Origin: an uncultured Gammaproteobacteria bacterium
GTDB taxonomy: Bacteria; Pseudomonadota; Gammaproteobacteria; Pseudomonadales; UBA5518
Direction of reading: 5' to 3'
Assembly (NCBI GenBank): GCA_903921135.1
Contig: CAIXOY010000036.1
Span: 1 to 27,569 of the forward strand
DNA length: 27,569 nucleotides
The position numbers and the translations under genes are program-made. The notes beneath the pieces were generated by a model. That model saw nothing but the letters and a program-made list of their open reading frames with translations. It searched no databases and had not been told where the DNA came from. Below are positions 1 through 7,446 of the stretch, piece by piece. How positions within the stretch are numbered: the stretch's first letter is position 1; every line of letters starts with the position of its first letter.

Positions 1-182
1 GCCGCCTCGATGCCGTGGAATCGCAGGGCCTCATGAACCGCCACGGCCACGGGCGCGCCCCCGCGCCAGAGCCCGACGATCACATCGGGCCGGAAGCCGC
101 TCCCGCGCACGCGCGCGGCAAGCCGCAGCGCGTCCTCGAGCAGATCCTGTGCGCTGATCCAGTGCTTCTGCACGCCGCTCAT
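1..182 (-). CDS. Phosphoribosyltransferase, N-terminal part (cut by window edge)
   Basis: Reading the minus strand from an ATG at 182-180 gives an open frame that runs off the left end of the window (about 60 residues). It begins MSGVQKHWISAQDLLEDALR and contains the segment FRPDVIVGLWRGGAPVAVAV. The V-G-L-W-R-G-G-A-P segment is typical of the N-terminal beta strand and loop of the bacterial PRTase type I family annotated as hypoxanthine/xanthine-like phosphoribosyltransferases. The PRPP-binding loop would lie beyond the window, so substrate specificity cannot be judged. Its ATG overlaps the TGA stop of the upstream SMP-30-like gene (ATGA), which implies translational coupling on the same transcript. 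It could be a purine salvage enzyme or an uncharacterised PRTase-domain protein. Confidence 0.75.
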   Translation of the reverse strand, partial: MSGVQKHWISAQDLLEDALRLAARVRGSGFRPDVIVGLWRGGAPVAVAVHEALRFHGIEA

Positions 183-1036
183 GGCGTGCCCGCCCCTGCG
201 ACGTCAACCCGAACGGTGCCGATTCGACCCTCTGCGGTGCCGCGGGCGGCCCGCAGGCTCAAGGTGGAAGACGTGAGGCAGAAAAGCGTGCGCCGGTCTT
301 CGCCACCGAGGACGCAGGCGATGGCGTGTCGCTCCGGCGTGGGCACGCGATCGCTGATTCGCCCGCCGCGCTCCATGCGCAGGAATTCCCGCGTGGTGGG
401 GGAGGCAATCCAGAGCGCGCCGGCGGCGTCCATGCACAAGCCATCGCTGCACGCCCCCTCTGGCAGCGTGCCGAACACACGCCGCTCGCCGAGATTGGCT
501 TCGCTGTCGATATCGAACTCCAGTACCTCGCGCGAGGCGGATTGACCGACGACGAGCTGTCGCCCGGACGGGGCTATCGCCATGCCGTTCGGGCACCAGA
601 GGTCCGTGGCCGCAGCGTATGCGACGCCCTGCGGATCGACGGCCACCAGCGTGGTGGAACATGCGGTTTCCGTCTCGTAGTCGAAGCCCATGTTGCTGAG
701 CCACGCGCGTCCATCGGCGCCGACCACCATGTCGTTGAGTTTTCCGCGACTGAACGCCCCGGTCTGCGCGTAGAGCGCAAGGGCATCAGCGCTCCCTCGC
801 AGCACGGTGTGTTCCTCCATCTGCACCACCAGCAGGCTGCCGTCGGGCAACCAGCCGAGGCCCGAGGGCTCGCCGGGTGTGGTGAACACCCGTTCCACCG
901 CCGCGCTGCAGACATCGATGCGCAGCACCTCGTGGCGGGCGATGTCCGAGACCCAGAGCGCGCCGGCGTGCCAGCGCGGTGCCTCGGCAAATCCGAGGCC
1001 GCCCAACAGAGGCTGCAGGATGTGTTCCCTGATCAT
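179..1036 (-). CDS. SMP-30/gluconolactonase/LRE-like hydrolase
   Basis: A 285-residue protein of the SMP-30 beta-propeller family, whose members hydrolyse sugar lactones and related esters with one bound divalent metal. Family landmarks are visible: FAEAPRW near the N-terminus, with Glu18 at the position of the first metal ligand; a KLNDMVVGADG segment; CPNGMAI, containing the usual Asn; and SDGLCMD near residue 200, carrying the Asp usually placed at the metal. The ATG at 1036 was chosen over an upstream in-frame ATG at 1093 because GGAGGGAA lies a few bases before it and the N-terminus then matches the family. There is no signal peptide, so it is probably cytoplasmic. It overlaps the downstream phosphoribosyltransferase by 4 bases and is divergent from a glycerate kinase gene, which fits sugar-acid metabolism. 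The actual substrate is not inferable. Confidence 0.85.
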   Translation of the reverse strand: MIREHILQPLLGGLGFAEAPRWHAGALWVSDIARHEVLRIDVCSAAVERVFTTPGEPSGLGWLPDGSLLVVQMEEHTVLRGSADALALYAQTGAFSRGKLNDMVVGADGRAWLSNMGFDYETETACSTTLVAVDPQGVAYAAATDLWCPNGMAIAPSGRQLVVGQSASREVLEFDIDSEANLGERRVFGTLPEGACSDGLCMDAAGALWIASPTTREFLRMERGGRISDRVPTPERHAIACVLGGEDRRTLFCLTSSTLSLRAARGTAEGRIGTVRVDVAGAGTP

Positions 1037-1097
1037 CGTGTTCCCTCCACGTGTCTTCCCCGCTGAATAGCACTGCCACCCATCACGCCACAAGCGC

Positions 1098-1127
1098 TTG
1101 CCGCAGGGCCGGCCCGGCGGCTACAAC
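1098..1127 (+). promoter_or_regulatory. Candidate sigma-70 promoter of the glycerate kinase gene
   Basis: TTGCCG (1098-1103) and TACAAC (1122-1127) are separated by 18 bases, a loose match to a housekeeping promoter. Predicted transcription would start at about 1134, which is the A of the ATG chosen for the kinase gene. There is no ribosome binding site before that ATG, so a leaderless or near-leaderless mRNA is possible. The evidence is only motif matching in a GC-rich 97-base divergent spacer. Confidence 0.3.
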
Positions 1128-1133
1128 GCAGCC

Positions 1134-2420
1134 ATGGAAGACCTCTCCACGCACGCTGCTCCCGGCCGGCCCGCAACGCTTCTGTTGCGTCTGTACAGCG
1201 CAATGGTGGAAGCCGCCGATCCGGCGCGCGTGCTTCCCGCCCATCTGCCGGAGGATCGCGACCGTCCCCTGCGCGTGACAGGCGCGGGCAAGGCTGCGGC
1301 ATCGATGGCGGCGGCTCTCGACCGTCATTGGCGCGGCCCCTTGAGCGGCTGGGTGGTGACGCCATATGGCCATGCGATGCCTGCTGGCCGCGTGGAGGTG
1401 CGCGAGGCGGCACATCCGCTGCCGGACGCCGTAGCGCTGGAGGCGGGCAGGGCGATGCTGGAGAGCGTCAGGGCGGCCTCGCGCGCCGGCGAGCGGCTCG
1501 TGTGCCTGCTCTCTGGCGGTGCCTCCTCGCTTAGCTGTCTGCCACCGCGCGGTGTGTCGCTGGCCGCCAAGCGCGAAGTCATGGATTTGCTGCTGCGCTC
1601 CGGTGCGGGCATTACCGAGATCAACTGCGTACGCAAGCACCTGTCGCTGCTGAAGGGGGGGCGTCTGGCGCAGGCGGCCTGGCCGTGCCCGGTGCTGTGT
1701 CTTGGGATCTCGGACGTGCCTCTGGACGATCCCTCGGTGATCGGCTCCGGACCGTTCAGTCCGGACCCCGGCACACGTTCGGATGCGCTCGCCGTCCTCG
1801 ATCGCTACGCGATCCCGGCCCCGGCCGTTGTGCGTGCATGGCTGGAGGACCCGGCCTCCGAGAGCCCGAAGCCGCTCGGCGGGCGCTTCGAGCACGTCGA
1901 TTACCGACTGATCGCAACACCTGCGACCGCGCTTGCAGCGGCATCGGCCACGGCGAGGCGGCTGGGGCTTGCGGTGCTGGATCTGGGCGCGGAACTTGGG
2001 GGCGATGCGTCCTCTCTCGGTCGCGCACATGCAGCTCTGGCGCTCGATCGTCTCTCTGCGGGGTGGTGCGGCGTGATCCTCTCCGGCGGCGAAACCGGTG
2101 TCAGGGTGAACGGCGCGGGGCGTGGCGGGCGCAACACCACATACCTCGCGGCGCTACTCGATCAGTTGGGCCCCGAGGTGGACATCGCGGGCCTCGCCGC
2201 GGATACCGACGGCGTGGACGGCAGCGGTGGGGCGGGCGCCTGGTTCGACCCCTCCGTGCTGGCCTCTGCCGCCGCGCGCGGGCTTGCCGTTTCGTCATTC
2301 ATTGAGAGGAGCGACACGCACGCGTTTTTCGCTACACTTGGCGCGGCTCTCGAACGCCGGCCCACGCTGACCAACGTCAACGATTTCCGGGCTGTTCTGG
2401 TCGGAGCCAGCCGGATCTGA
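1134..2420 (+). CDS. Glycerate 2-kinase / MOFRL-family protein (TtuD/GckA type)
   Basis: A 428-residue protein matching the glycerate kinase family with an N-terminal DUF4147 domain and a C-terminal MOFRL domain, which phosphorylates D-glycerate with ATP to give 2-phosphoglycerate. Older annotations call such proteins hydroxypyruvate reductase TtuD. Seen in sequence: RVTGAGKAAASMA near the N-terminus, LSGGASSL near residue 126, the conserved CLGISDVPLDDPSVIGSGP near 190, and DTDGVDGSGG near 357. A TTG at 1098 is in frame, but the ATG at 1134 is preferred because the family similarity begins soon after it. No good Shine-Dalgarno precedes either. The gene is divergent from the lactonase-like gene, suggesting a shared role in sugar-acid or glycerate use. 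The length is normal and the frame intact. Confidence 0.88.
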   Translation: MEDLSTHAAPGRPATLLLRLYSAMVEAADPARVLPAHLPEDRDRPLRVTGAGKAAASMAAALDRHWRGPLSGWVVTPYGHAMPAGRVEVREAAHPLPDAVALEAGRAMLESVRAASRAGERLVCLLSGGASSLSCLPPRGVSLAAKREVMDLLLRSGAGITEINCVRKHLSLLKGGRLAQAAWPCPVLCLGISDVPLDDPSVIGSGPFSPDPGTRSDALAVLDRYAIPAPAVVRAWLEDPASESPKPLGGRFEHVDYRLIATPATALAAASATARRLGLAVLDLGAELGGDASSLGRAHAALALDRLSAGWCGVILSGGETGVRVNGAGRGGRNTTYLAALLDQLGPEVDIAGLAADTDGVDGSGGAGAWFDPSVLASAAARGLAVSSFIERSDTHAFFATLGAALERRPTLTNVNDFRAVLVGASRI

Positions 2421-2473
2421 ACCGCAGGCTCCCCCCTGCCGTAGTGCTTCCATCGTTACTGTGAGGAACACGC

Positions 2474-3652
2474 ATGAATATCGCCAACCGTGACCTTCCC
2501 CAGCAAGCCGCACTCGCGCGCATGCACGCCACCATCGAGTCGCTGGTGCCGGTGTTCGAGGAGAGGGCAGCCCGCGCGCGAGACGACCGGCGCGTACCCG
2601 ATGAATCCATCGCTGAATTGCGCGAGGCAGGGTTCTTCAAGATTTTCCAGCCGCTGCGCTATGGCGGCTTCGAGGCCGATCCGCGCGAGTTCTTCCGCGC
2701 CCAGCAGAAGATCGCCGAGGGCTGCATGTCCACCGCCTGGGCCGGTGGCATCGTGTCGGTCCATGCCTTCCAGCTCGCGCTCTTCGACGACCGCGCCCAG
2801 CAGGAAGTCTGGTCCAGCAAGAACGACCTCATTTCCTCCTCGTATGCTCCGATGGGCAAGGTGACGGTGGTGGAGGGCGGCTTCCGCCTGAGCGGCCGCT
2901 GGGGATGGTCGAGCGGTTGCCAGCACTGCGACTGGGTGTTCCTTGGCGCCATCATTCCCAATGATGGTTACCGCACCTTCCTTCTGCCGCGCTCCGATTA
3001 CCGCATCGAGGACACCTGGCACTCGATGGGCCTGCAGGGCACTGGCAGCCACGACATCGTGGTCGAGGACCAGTTCGTTCCCGACTACCGCACCCACAAA
3101 CAGATGGACGGTTTCCTGATCCAGAATCCCGGGAATGCGGTGAACAGCAGCCCCTACTACCGCATTCCGTGGGGCCAGCTCTTCTGCCGCACCGTCTCCA
3201 ACCCTGCCATCGGTGCGAGCCGTGCAGCGCTGCGGTTGTTTGTTCACGGCGCACAGAACCGCTCCAGCAACGACCCGACCAAGCTCTCCGGTGACTCCCA
3301 CACGCAGGAAGTTGCCGCCCGCGCTGACATGGCGATCGAGGAGATGCAGGCGATGCTCGACCGTGCGCTGGAGCGCATGGTGGGCTGTGTGGAGTCAGGG
3401 GATGAGATCCCCATGAACGAGCGTGTGCGCTTCCGCTACGAGGCCTCGCGCATCATCGAGAAGTCCGTCGCCACGGTGAGTGAGTTGTTCGCCAACGCGG
3501 GTGGCAGATCTGTGTTCCTCGGCAGCCCCATCCAGCAGCGCTTCCTCGACGTGAATACCGCGCGCTCGCACGTGGCCAACAACCCGACTTCGTTCGCGCG
3601 CAACTTTGGCGCCGTGCAACTCGGGATGAAAAACGCCGACGTCTTCGTCTGA
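2474..3652 (+). CDS. HsaA-like flavin-dependent monooxygenase, oxygenase component (acyl-CoA dehydrogenase fold)
   Basis: A 392-residue protein of the acyl-CoA dehydrogenase superfamily, in the group-D two-component flavin monooxygenase branch. Known members include HsaA/TesA2, which hydroxylate the phenolic ring of 3-HSA during steroid degradation using reduced flavin supplied by a partner reductase. Segments matching that branch include ELREAGFFKIFQPLRYGG, the ISSSYAPMG motif, GRWGWSSGCQHCDWVFLGA, GLQGTGSHDIVVEDQFVP and YRIPWGQLF. The true acyl-CoA dehydrogenase catalytic Glu context is not evident. A TGAGGAACACGC ribosome binding site precedes the ATG. It lies 53 bases after the glycerate kinase gene and ends one base from a convergent gene. 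No reductase (HsaB) or other steroid gene is in the window, so the substrate could be another phenol or hydroxylated aromatic. Confidence 0.85.
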   Translation: MNIANRDLPQQAALARMHATIESLVPVFEERAARARDDRRVPDESIAELREAGFFKIFQPLRYGGFEADPREFFRAQQKIAEGCMSTAWAGGIVSVHAFQLALFDDRAQQEVWSSKNDLISSSYAPMGKVTVVEGGFRLSGRWGWSSGCQHCDWVFLGAIIPNDGYRTFLLPRSDYRIEDTWHSMGLQGTGSHDIVVEDQFVPDYRTHKQMDGFLIQNPGNAVNSSPYYRIPWGQLFCRTVSNPAIGASRAALRLFVHGAQNRSSNDPTKLSGDSHTQEVAARADMAIEEMQAMLDRALERMVGCVESGDEIPMNERVRFRYEASRIIEKSVATVSELFANAGGRSVFLGSPIQQRFLDVNTARSHVANNPTSFARNFGAVQLGMKNADVFV

Positions 3653-3653
3653 G

Positions 3654-4133
3654 TCAGTCGCGCCCGGGTGGCGGTGCCATCCGGGCGCGGTAATCCCACG
3701 CGCTGAACCAGATCGGTTCCAGCCGAATCAGCCACTCGTCCTCGACCCTCGACATCAGCCAGTTCGCAAGCCCCGGGTTACTGTCACCCAGATAGCGTGC
3801 GATAAGACGCTCCAGCAATTCACCAGCGCCGTCTTTGGAAAGCTCTGCCTTGGCTTGCCCCCGGACGCCGCAATACGGCGGCTCATTGGGTGCGACTTCG
3901 AAGGCGCAGCGTGCATCGGCCTGCAGGAATCCCAGCACTGCGCTGCTGGCATGAGTGGCGCACCAGAGACTGTTGTCCCTGTACTCGAACCACATGGAGT
4001 TGAGCGAGGGGAAGCCCCTGCCTGCATTGCAGGCGATACGCAGGGGAATCGTGCAGGGATCGAGGAAAGAGGCGATCTGCTCCATCGACCAGGCACTCTG
4101 GCGACGGACGCGTGGAGCAGCAGGACCGGTCAT
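3654..4133 (-). CDS. Pyridoxamine 5'-phosphate oxidase-fold (FMN-binding split barrel) protein
   Basis: A 159-residue protein resembling the PNPOx-like split-barrel family. The N-terminal helix MEQIASFL, the strand FPSLNSMWFEYRDNSLWCAT, and AVLGFLQADARCAFEVAPNEPP followed by YCGVRGQAKAEL correspond to the usual order of barrel strands that bind FMN, F420 or haem at a dimer interface. The cofactor and substrate cannot be told from sequence. Neither the ATG at 4133 nor the in-frame ATG at 4085 (Met17) has a clear ribosome binding site. The family alignment seems to begin near Met17, so the shorter start is possible. It reads in the same direction as folE, 42 bases downstream of it, and converges on the HsaA-like gene with one base between stop codons. 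Confidence 0.7.
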   Translation of the reverse strand: MTGPAAPRVRRQSAWSMEQIASFLDPCTIPLRIACNAGRGFPSLNSMWFEYRDNSLWCATHASSAVLGFLQADARCAFEVAPNEPPYCGVRGQAKAELSKDGAGELLERLIARYLGDSNPGLANWLMSRVEDEWLIRLEPIWFSAWDYRARMAPPPGRD

Positions 4134-4175
4134 CAGAATCGGGTGCGTGGTCGTGTGAGCTTTGGTGCTGCCGGA

Positions 4176-4739
4176 TCAGTCGCGCGGGGCACGCGCGAGG
4201 GAGAGGAACTCCTGGCGGGTGGCGGGGTTGTCCCGCATGCGCCCGAGCATCACGGAGGTGGTCATCACGGAGTTCTGCTTCTGCACGCCGCGCATCATCA
4301 TGCACATGTGCTTCGCTTCCACGATCACGCCTACGCCCTTGGCGTCGGTAACCTGTTGCACTGCGTTCGCGATCTGCAGCGTGAGGTTTTCCTGGATCTG
4401 CAAGCGGCGCGAGAACATGTCGGTGATGCGTGCAACCTTGGAAAGCCCGAGCACCTTGCCGGCCGGCAGGTACGCCACGTGGCAGCGCCCGATGAACGGC
4501 AACAGGTGATGCTCGCAGAGGGAGTAGAGCTCGATGTCGCGGACGAGGACCATCTCGTCGTTATCGGATTCGAAGACAGCGTTGTTCACGATGGCGTCGA
4601 GGTCCGTGCGGTAACCCTCGGTGAGATAGGCCATCGCCTTGGCGGCGCGTTTCGGGGTGTCCCGCAGGCCTTCGCGTTCCGGATCTTCGCCGATGCCTTG
4701 CAGGATGGCGCGGTAGTTCTCGGTCAGTTGTTCTATCAC
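4176..4739 (-). CDS. folE: GTP cyclohydrolase I
   Basis: A 187-residue GTP cyclohydrolase I, which converts GTP to 7,8-dihydroneopterin triphosphate, the first step of tetrahydrofolate (and pterin) synthesis. Zinc ligands are present: Cys75 and His78 in SLCEHHLLPF, and Cys146 in KHMCMMMRGV. The GLSKVARI segment and the substrate loop QKQNSVMTTS are also as expected. Length is normal for the bacterial unfused enzyme. The start is a GTG at 4739-4737, supported by AGGAG eight bases upstream. A terminator-like hairpin separates it from the acyltransferase gene upstream on the same strand, so it may have its own promoter, although the 61-base spacer shows no convincing -35/-10 pair. Confidence 0.96.
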   Translation of the reverse strand: MIEQLTENYRAILQGIGEDPEREGLRDTPKRAAKAMAYLTEGYRTDLDAIVNNAVFESDNDEMVLVRDIELYSLCEHHLLPFIGRCHVAYLPAGKVLGLSKVARITDMFSRRLQIQENLTLQIANAVQQVTDAKGVGVIVEAKHMCMMMRGVQKQNSVMTTSVMLGRMRDNPATRQEFLSLARAPRD

Positions 4740-4756
4740 CGTGAGGGCTCCTGCGC

Positions 4757-4793
4757 AAAAGTACTGAGGCCGTGGGTTACGGCCTCGCCAGTA
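4757..4793 (-). terminator. Intrinsic terminator-like hairpin after the WS/DGAT gene
   Basis: GAGGCCGT (4766-4773) and ACGGCCTC (4779-4786) form a perfect 8-bp stem with a GGGTT loop. An outer TACT/AGTA pairing (4762-4765 with 4790-4793) extends it across a 3-base bulge. On the minus strand the hairpin begins about eight bases after the acyltransferase stop and ends in AGTAC followed by TTTT (complement of 4757-4760). The position, stem and short U run fit a Rho-independent terminator for the upstream operon. The U tract is short, so read-through into folE is possible. Confidence 0.6.
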
Positions 4794-4800
4794 TGCTGGA

Positions 4801-6288
4801 TCAACCGGTGCGGCGCGAGCGTGGCGCGCGCGTCTTGCGCGGCCCCGACATGGCCTTGCGCCGTCGCCGTCCCAGACGCTCCGCGGCGTTTTTCAATTCG
4901 TCGAAGGAACCCTGTATGCACTCGGCATAGAACGCCGGGTCCGGCAGCATCTCGCGGCAGGCCGTGGCCGTGATGGAAAGTCCGCCCTCGTAGCTCAGTA
5001 CGGCATGGAACAGGCCCATGTGATCGAGCAGTGGGCCGCAGCCCGCGCTGCACACCAGTTTTGCGCCGCAGAGGTACAGCGGCACTTGCGGGCCGGGCAC
5101 GTTGGAAATGATGGTGTTGATCGGCGAGGTCGCGCCGGTGCGGAGCATGGTCTCGCTCGCAGCGCGGAAGCCGAGTGCAGCGATGCGCGGCGGAATCGTT
5201 TGCGTCAGGTCTGTCAGTGTGCGCGCGCCGACCGCGCTCGAGTATTCCTTGGAAGAGACGCACTCTTCGTGCACCTGGTGCAATCGCTCCAGCGGGTCCG
5301 CGATGTCGGTGTAGATCGAGAGCGTCATCATGCTGATCACGTTGCCGCCGCTACGATCCCCGGCATCGCGCACGTTTATCGGCGCACCGGCTACCAGGGA
5401 AACGGCGGGGAGTTCTCCCTTTGCGAGCAGATACTGGCGCAGGGCGCCGGCAACGATCGTCACCACCACATCGTTCACCGTGGCGCCCGGCACCAGATCC
5501 TTGATCTTCTTGATCGACTCGAGCGGGAAGAAACGTGCATCCACACTTCTGTGCGCGGTGATGCGGCCATTGAAGCGGGTGTTCACGCGTTCGCGGATGC
5601 CGTGGAAGCGGTTTTCCCGCAGACCCTCCCGGACGCGGTTCAGCGCCGGAAGCACGTCAGCCGCTGCCTGCAGCGCGCGTCCCGGCTGGCGCAGGTTTCC
5701 GAGCGCGGCGCGGGCGAGGAGGGACGCGGCGTTGGGCACGGCTTCGGGGCGCCAGCGGCGCGCGCGAAGATCCTCACGCGGACGCGGTTCCGCTGTGGTG
5801 TCGTGTATCGCCCCGATGATCTCCGCGCCCGAGATGCCGTCGATGGCCGCATGGTGCATTTTCAGGAACAGTGCGAAGCAACCCGGCGGGAGCCCCTCGA
5901 CATTGTCGAGACCTTCGATCACGTAGGCTTCCCAGAGCGGGTGCGAGCGGTCCAGCGGGCGCGAGTGAAGCCGTGCGATCTGGATGCAGAGCTGGCGCCA
6001 GTCGCCCGGCTTGGGCAGAGCGATATGGCGCACGTGGAATTCCAGATCGAAATCCGCCGACTCGATCCAGTACGGGTAATCCAGGCCGAAAGGCACATCG
6101 ACCAGGCGGCGCCGGAAAATGGGCGCGAGGTGCAGGCGACTCGCGAAGAGGCGCAGGATGTCCTTGAACCTGACGAGCCCGCCGGGTGCGGTCGAGGGGT
6201 CATAGATCAGCAGTGGCGCGATGTGCAGCGGTGCGCGTTCGCTCTCCTGCGTGAGGAAGAGCGTGTCCATCCCTGTCAGTTGCTGCAT
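4801..6288 (-). CDS. Wax ester synthase / diacylglycerol O-acyltransferase (WS/DGAT)
   Basis: A 495-residue bifunctional acyltransferase family protein that transfers acyl groups from acyl-CoA to fatty alcohol or diacylglycerol, making storage wax esters or triacylglycerol at the membrane surface. The catalytic HHxxxDG motif is present as MHHAAIDG (His145, His146, Asp150). The family marker PLDRSHPLWE lies at about 111-120, and NVISMMTLSIYTD and NTIISNVPGPQVPLYLCGA match the C-terminal family blocks. GGAG lies nine bases before the ATG. It sits 21 bases downstream of the GST gene and is the last gene before a terminator-like hairpin, in a run that also holds tesA and bioA. An Arg/Lys-rich C-terminal tail is visible after about residue 475. 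Whether wax or triacylglycerol is the product is unknown. Confidence 0.93.
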   Translation of the reverse strand: MQQLTGMDTLFLTQESERAPLHIAPLLIYDPSTAPGGLVRFKDILRLFASRLHLAPIFRRRLVDVPFGLDYPYWIESADFDLEFHVRHIALPKPGDWRQLCIQIARLHSRPLDRSHPLWEAYVIEGLDNVEGLPPGCFALFLKMHHAAIDGISGAEIIGAIHDTTAEPRPREDLRARRWRPEAVPNAASLLARAALGNLRQPGRALQAAADVLPALNRVREGLRENRFHGIRERVNTRFNGRITAHRSVDARFFPLESIKKIKDLVPGATVNDVVVTIVAGALRQYLLAKGELPAVSLVAGAPINVRDAGDRSGGNVISMMTLSIYTDIADPLERLHQVHEECVSSKEYSSAVGARTLTDLTQTIPPRIAALGFRAASETMLRTGATSPINTIISNVPGPQVPLYLCGAKLVCSAGCGPLLDHMGLFHAVLSYEGGLSITATACREMLPDPAFYAECIQGSFDELKNAAERLGRRRRKAMSGPRKTRAPRSRRTG

Positions 6289-6309
6289 GCCAGCGTTCTC
6301 CGGCGGTGT

Positions 6310-6945
6310 TCAGTTGCGGTCGGGCTGGGACTCCGGGTGCGCTCGCACGAAAGGATCGAGTGCCATGCAGCGTTCGAAGAGCGCAGACAGTCGCGGATAC
6401 GGATCCACTGCAAACCGGAAGCGCTGCGCGTTCACCACCTGCGGCACGATGAAGGCCTCGGCCATGCCGGCTGCCTCGCCGCTGCAGAACCCGTCTTCCG
6501 GCAGCAGCGGCTCCAATGCCATGAAGCCCTCGGCCAGCCAGTGATGGTACCAGCGGTTGCGCGCGTCTTTGTCCTGCGCGAGTTCGTGTTCCAGATACTG
6601 CAGCACCCGCAGATTGTTGAGCGGGTGGATGTCGCAGGCCACCACGCCGCAGATAGCCCGGATGCGCGCACGCTCCGGCTCGGTGGCGGGCAGGAGTGGC
6701 GGCCCGGGCTGCGTGGCCTCCAGCCACTCGATGATCGCGGCCGACTGCGTGAGCAGGCTGCCGTCGGGCAATTCCAGCGCCGGCACGAAGCCCTGCGGAT
6801 TGCGCGCGCGGAAGGCGGGTTCGCGCTGCTCGCCCGCCAGCAGGTTCACCGGGATGATGCGGTAATCCGCGCCCTTCAGTTCCAGCGCGATACGTACGCG
6901 GAACGCTGCGGAGGAGCGGAAGTAGCTGTAAAGAGCGAGCGTCAT
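6310..6945 (-). CDS. maiA: Maleylacetoacetate isomerase (zeta-class glutathione S-transferase)
   Basis: A 211-residue zeta-class GST. The family isomerises maleylacetoacetate to fumarylacetoacetate with glutathione in tyrosine/homogentisate (or gentisate-like) breakdown. The N-terminal thioredoxin-like domain carries SSAAFRVRIALELKG at about 11-25. Ser12 is in place, and the Cys often found after the SS pair is Ala, which is common in bacteria. The glutathione-binding NPQGFVPAL and LTQSAAIIEWLE segments follow, then an all-helical C-terminal domain. CGGGAG-type pairing precedes the ATG. No homogentisate dioxygenase or fumarylacetoacetase gene is nearby, so this could be a maiA-like GST with another role in its lipid-gene neighbourhood. 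Confidence 0.82.
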   Translation of the reverse strand: MTLALYSYFRSSAAFRVRIALELKGADYRIIPVNLLAGEQREPAFRARNPQGFVPALELPDGSLLTQSAAIIEWLEATQPGPPLLPATEPERARIRAICGVVACDIHPLNNLRVLQYLEHELAQDKDARNRWYHHWLAEGFMALEPLLPEDGFCSGEAAGMAEAFIVPQVVNAQRFRFAVDPYPRLSALFERCMALDPFVRAHPESQPDRN

Positions 6946-7020
6946 GGTCTGTGCTCCCGGACGGTCAGTGAATCCGCTCGAAACGGTTCGCGCGCACGCT
7001 CTTGCGAGTGGGAGCTCCCT

Positions 7021-7446
7021 TCAGCCCTGCGCGAGCCGGTCCTGCAACCAGCCCAGCATCTGGCCGTACGCGCCTTCGATGATCTGCCCTGCCTGCTCGG
7101 CGCTCACGCCGTCAGGCACTGCGGTGGCGTTCCAGCGAACGCGGCAGCTGCCCGGGCCGGTTTCGTCGACGTGGATCACGGCGGCGTAGTTTTTCACCGG
7201 CATCGGCAGGCCCCTGGGGATGGTGTAGGCGAGGGTGCGCGAGGTGTGATCTATGGACTCGAGTTGTTCGTCGATGGGCGCCATGCCGGGCATGGTGAGC
7301 CGTCGGATCATGCCGGGGCCGCTGCCGATGACTTCCACGGGCGGGTTGTTTGCCCACGACAAATCCCCGAAGTTGCCCAGCACACCCCACACGGCGGCGG
7401 CCGTGAAGTCGTAGTCCCGTGTCACTTGCACGTTCATATCGCTCAT
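7021..7446 (-). CDS. SRPBCC (START/polyketide cyclase-like) family protein
   Basis: A 141-residue protein with the pattern of the SRPBCC helix-grip fold. It has an N-terminal strand (VQVTRDYDFTAAAVWGVLGNFGDLSW), a central PGMIRRLTMPG segment, a tyrosine-containing strand LAYTIPRGLPMPVKNYAAVIHV, and a long C-terminal helix ending in GQMLGWLQDRLAQG. The family forms a hydrophobic ligand cavity; no enzyme activity can be assigned. The ATG at 7446 shares a base with the bioA stop codon (TGATG) and is preceded by a strong AAGGAG site within the end of bioA, so translation is probably coupled. It lies 75 bases upstream of the GST gene on the same strand. Function unknown. Confidence 0.75.
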   Translation of the reverse strand: MSDMNVQVTRDYDFTAAAVWGVLGNFGDLSWANNPPVEVIGSGPGMIRRLTMPGMAPIDEQLESIDHTSRTLAYTIPRGLPMPVKNYAAVIHVDETGPGSCRVRWNATAVPDGVSAEQAGQIIEGAYGQMLGWLQDRLAQG

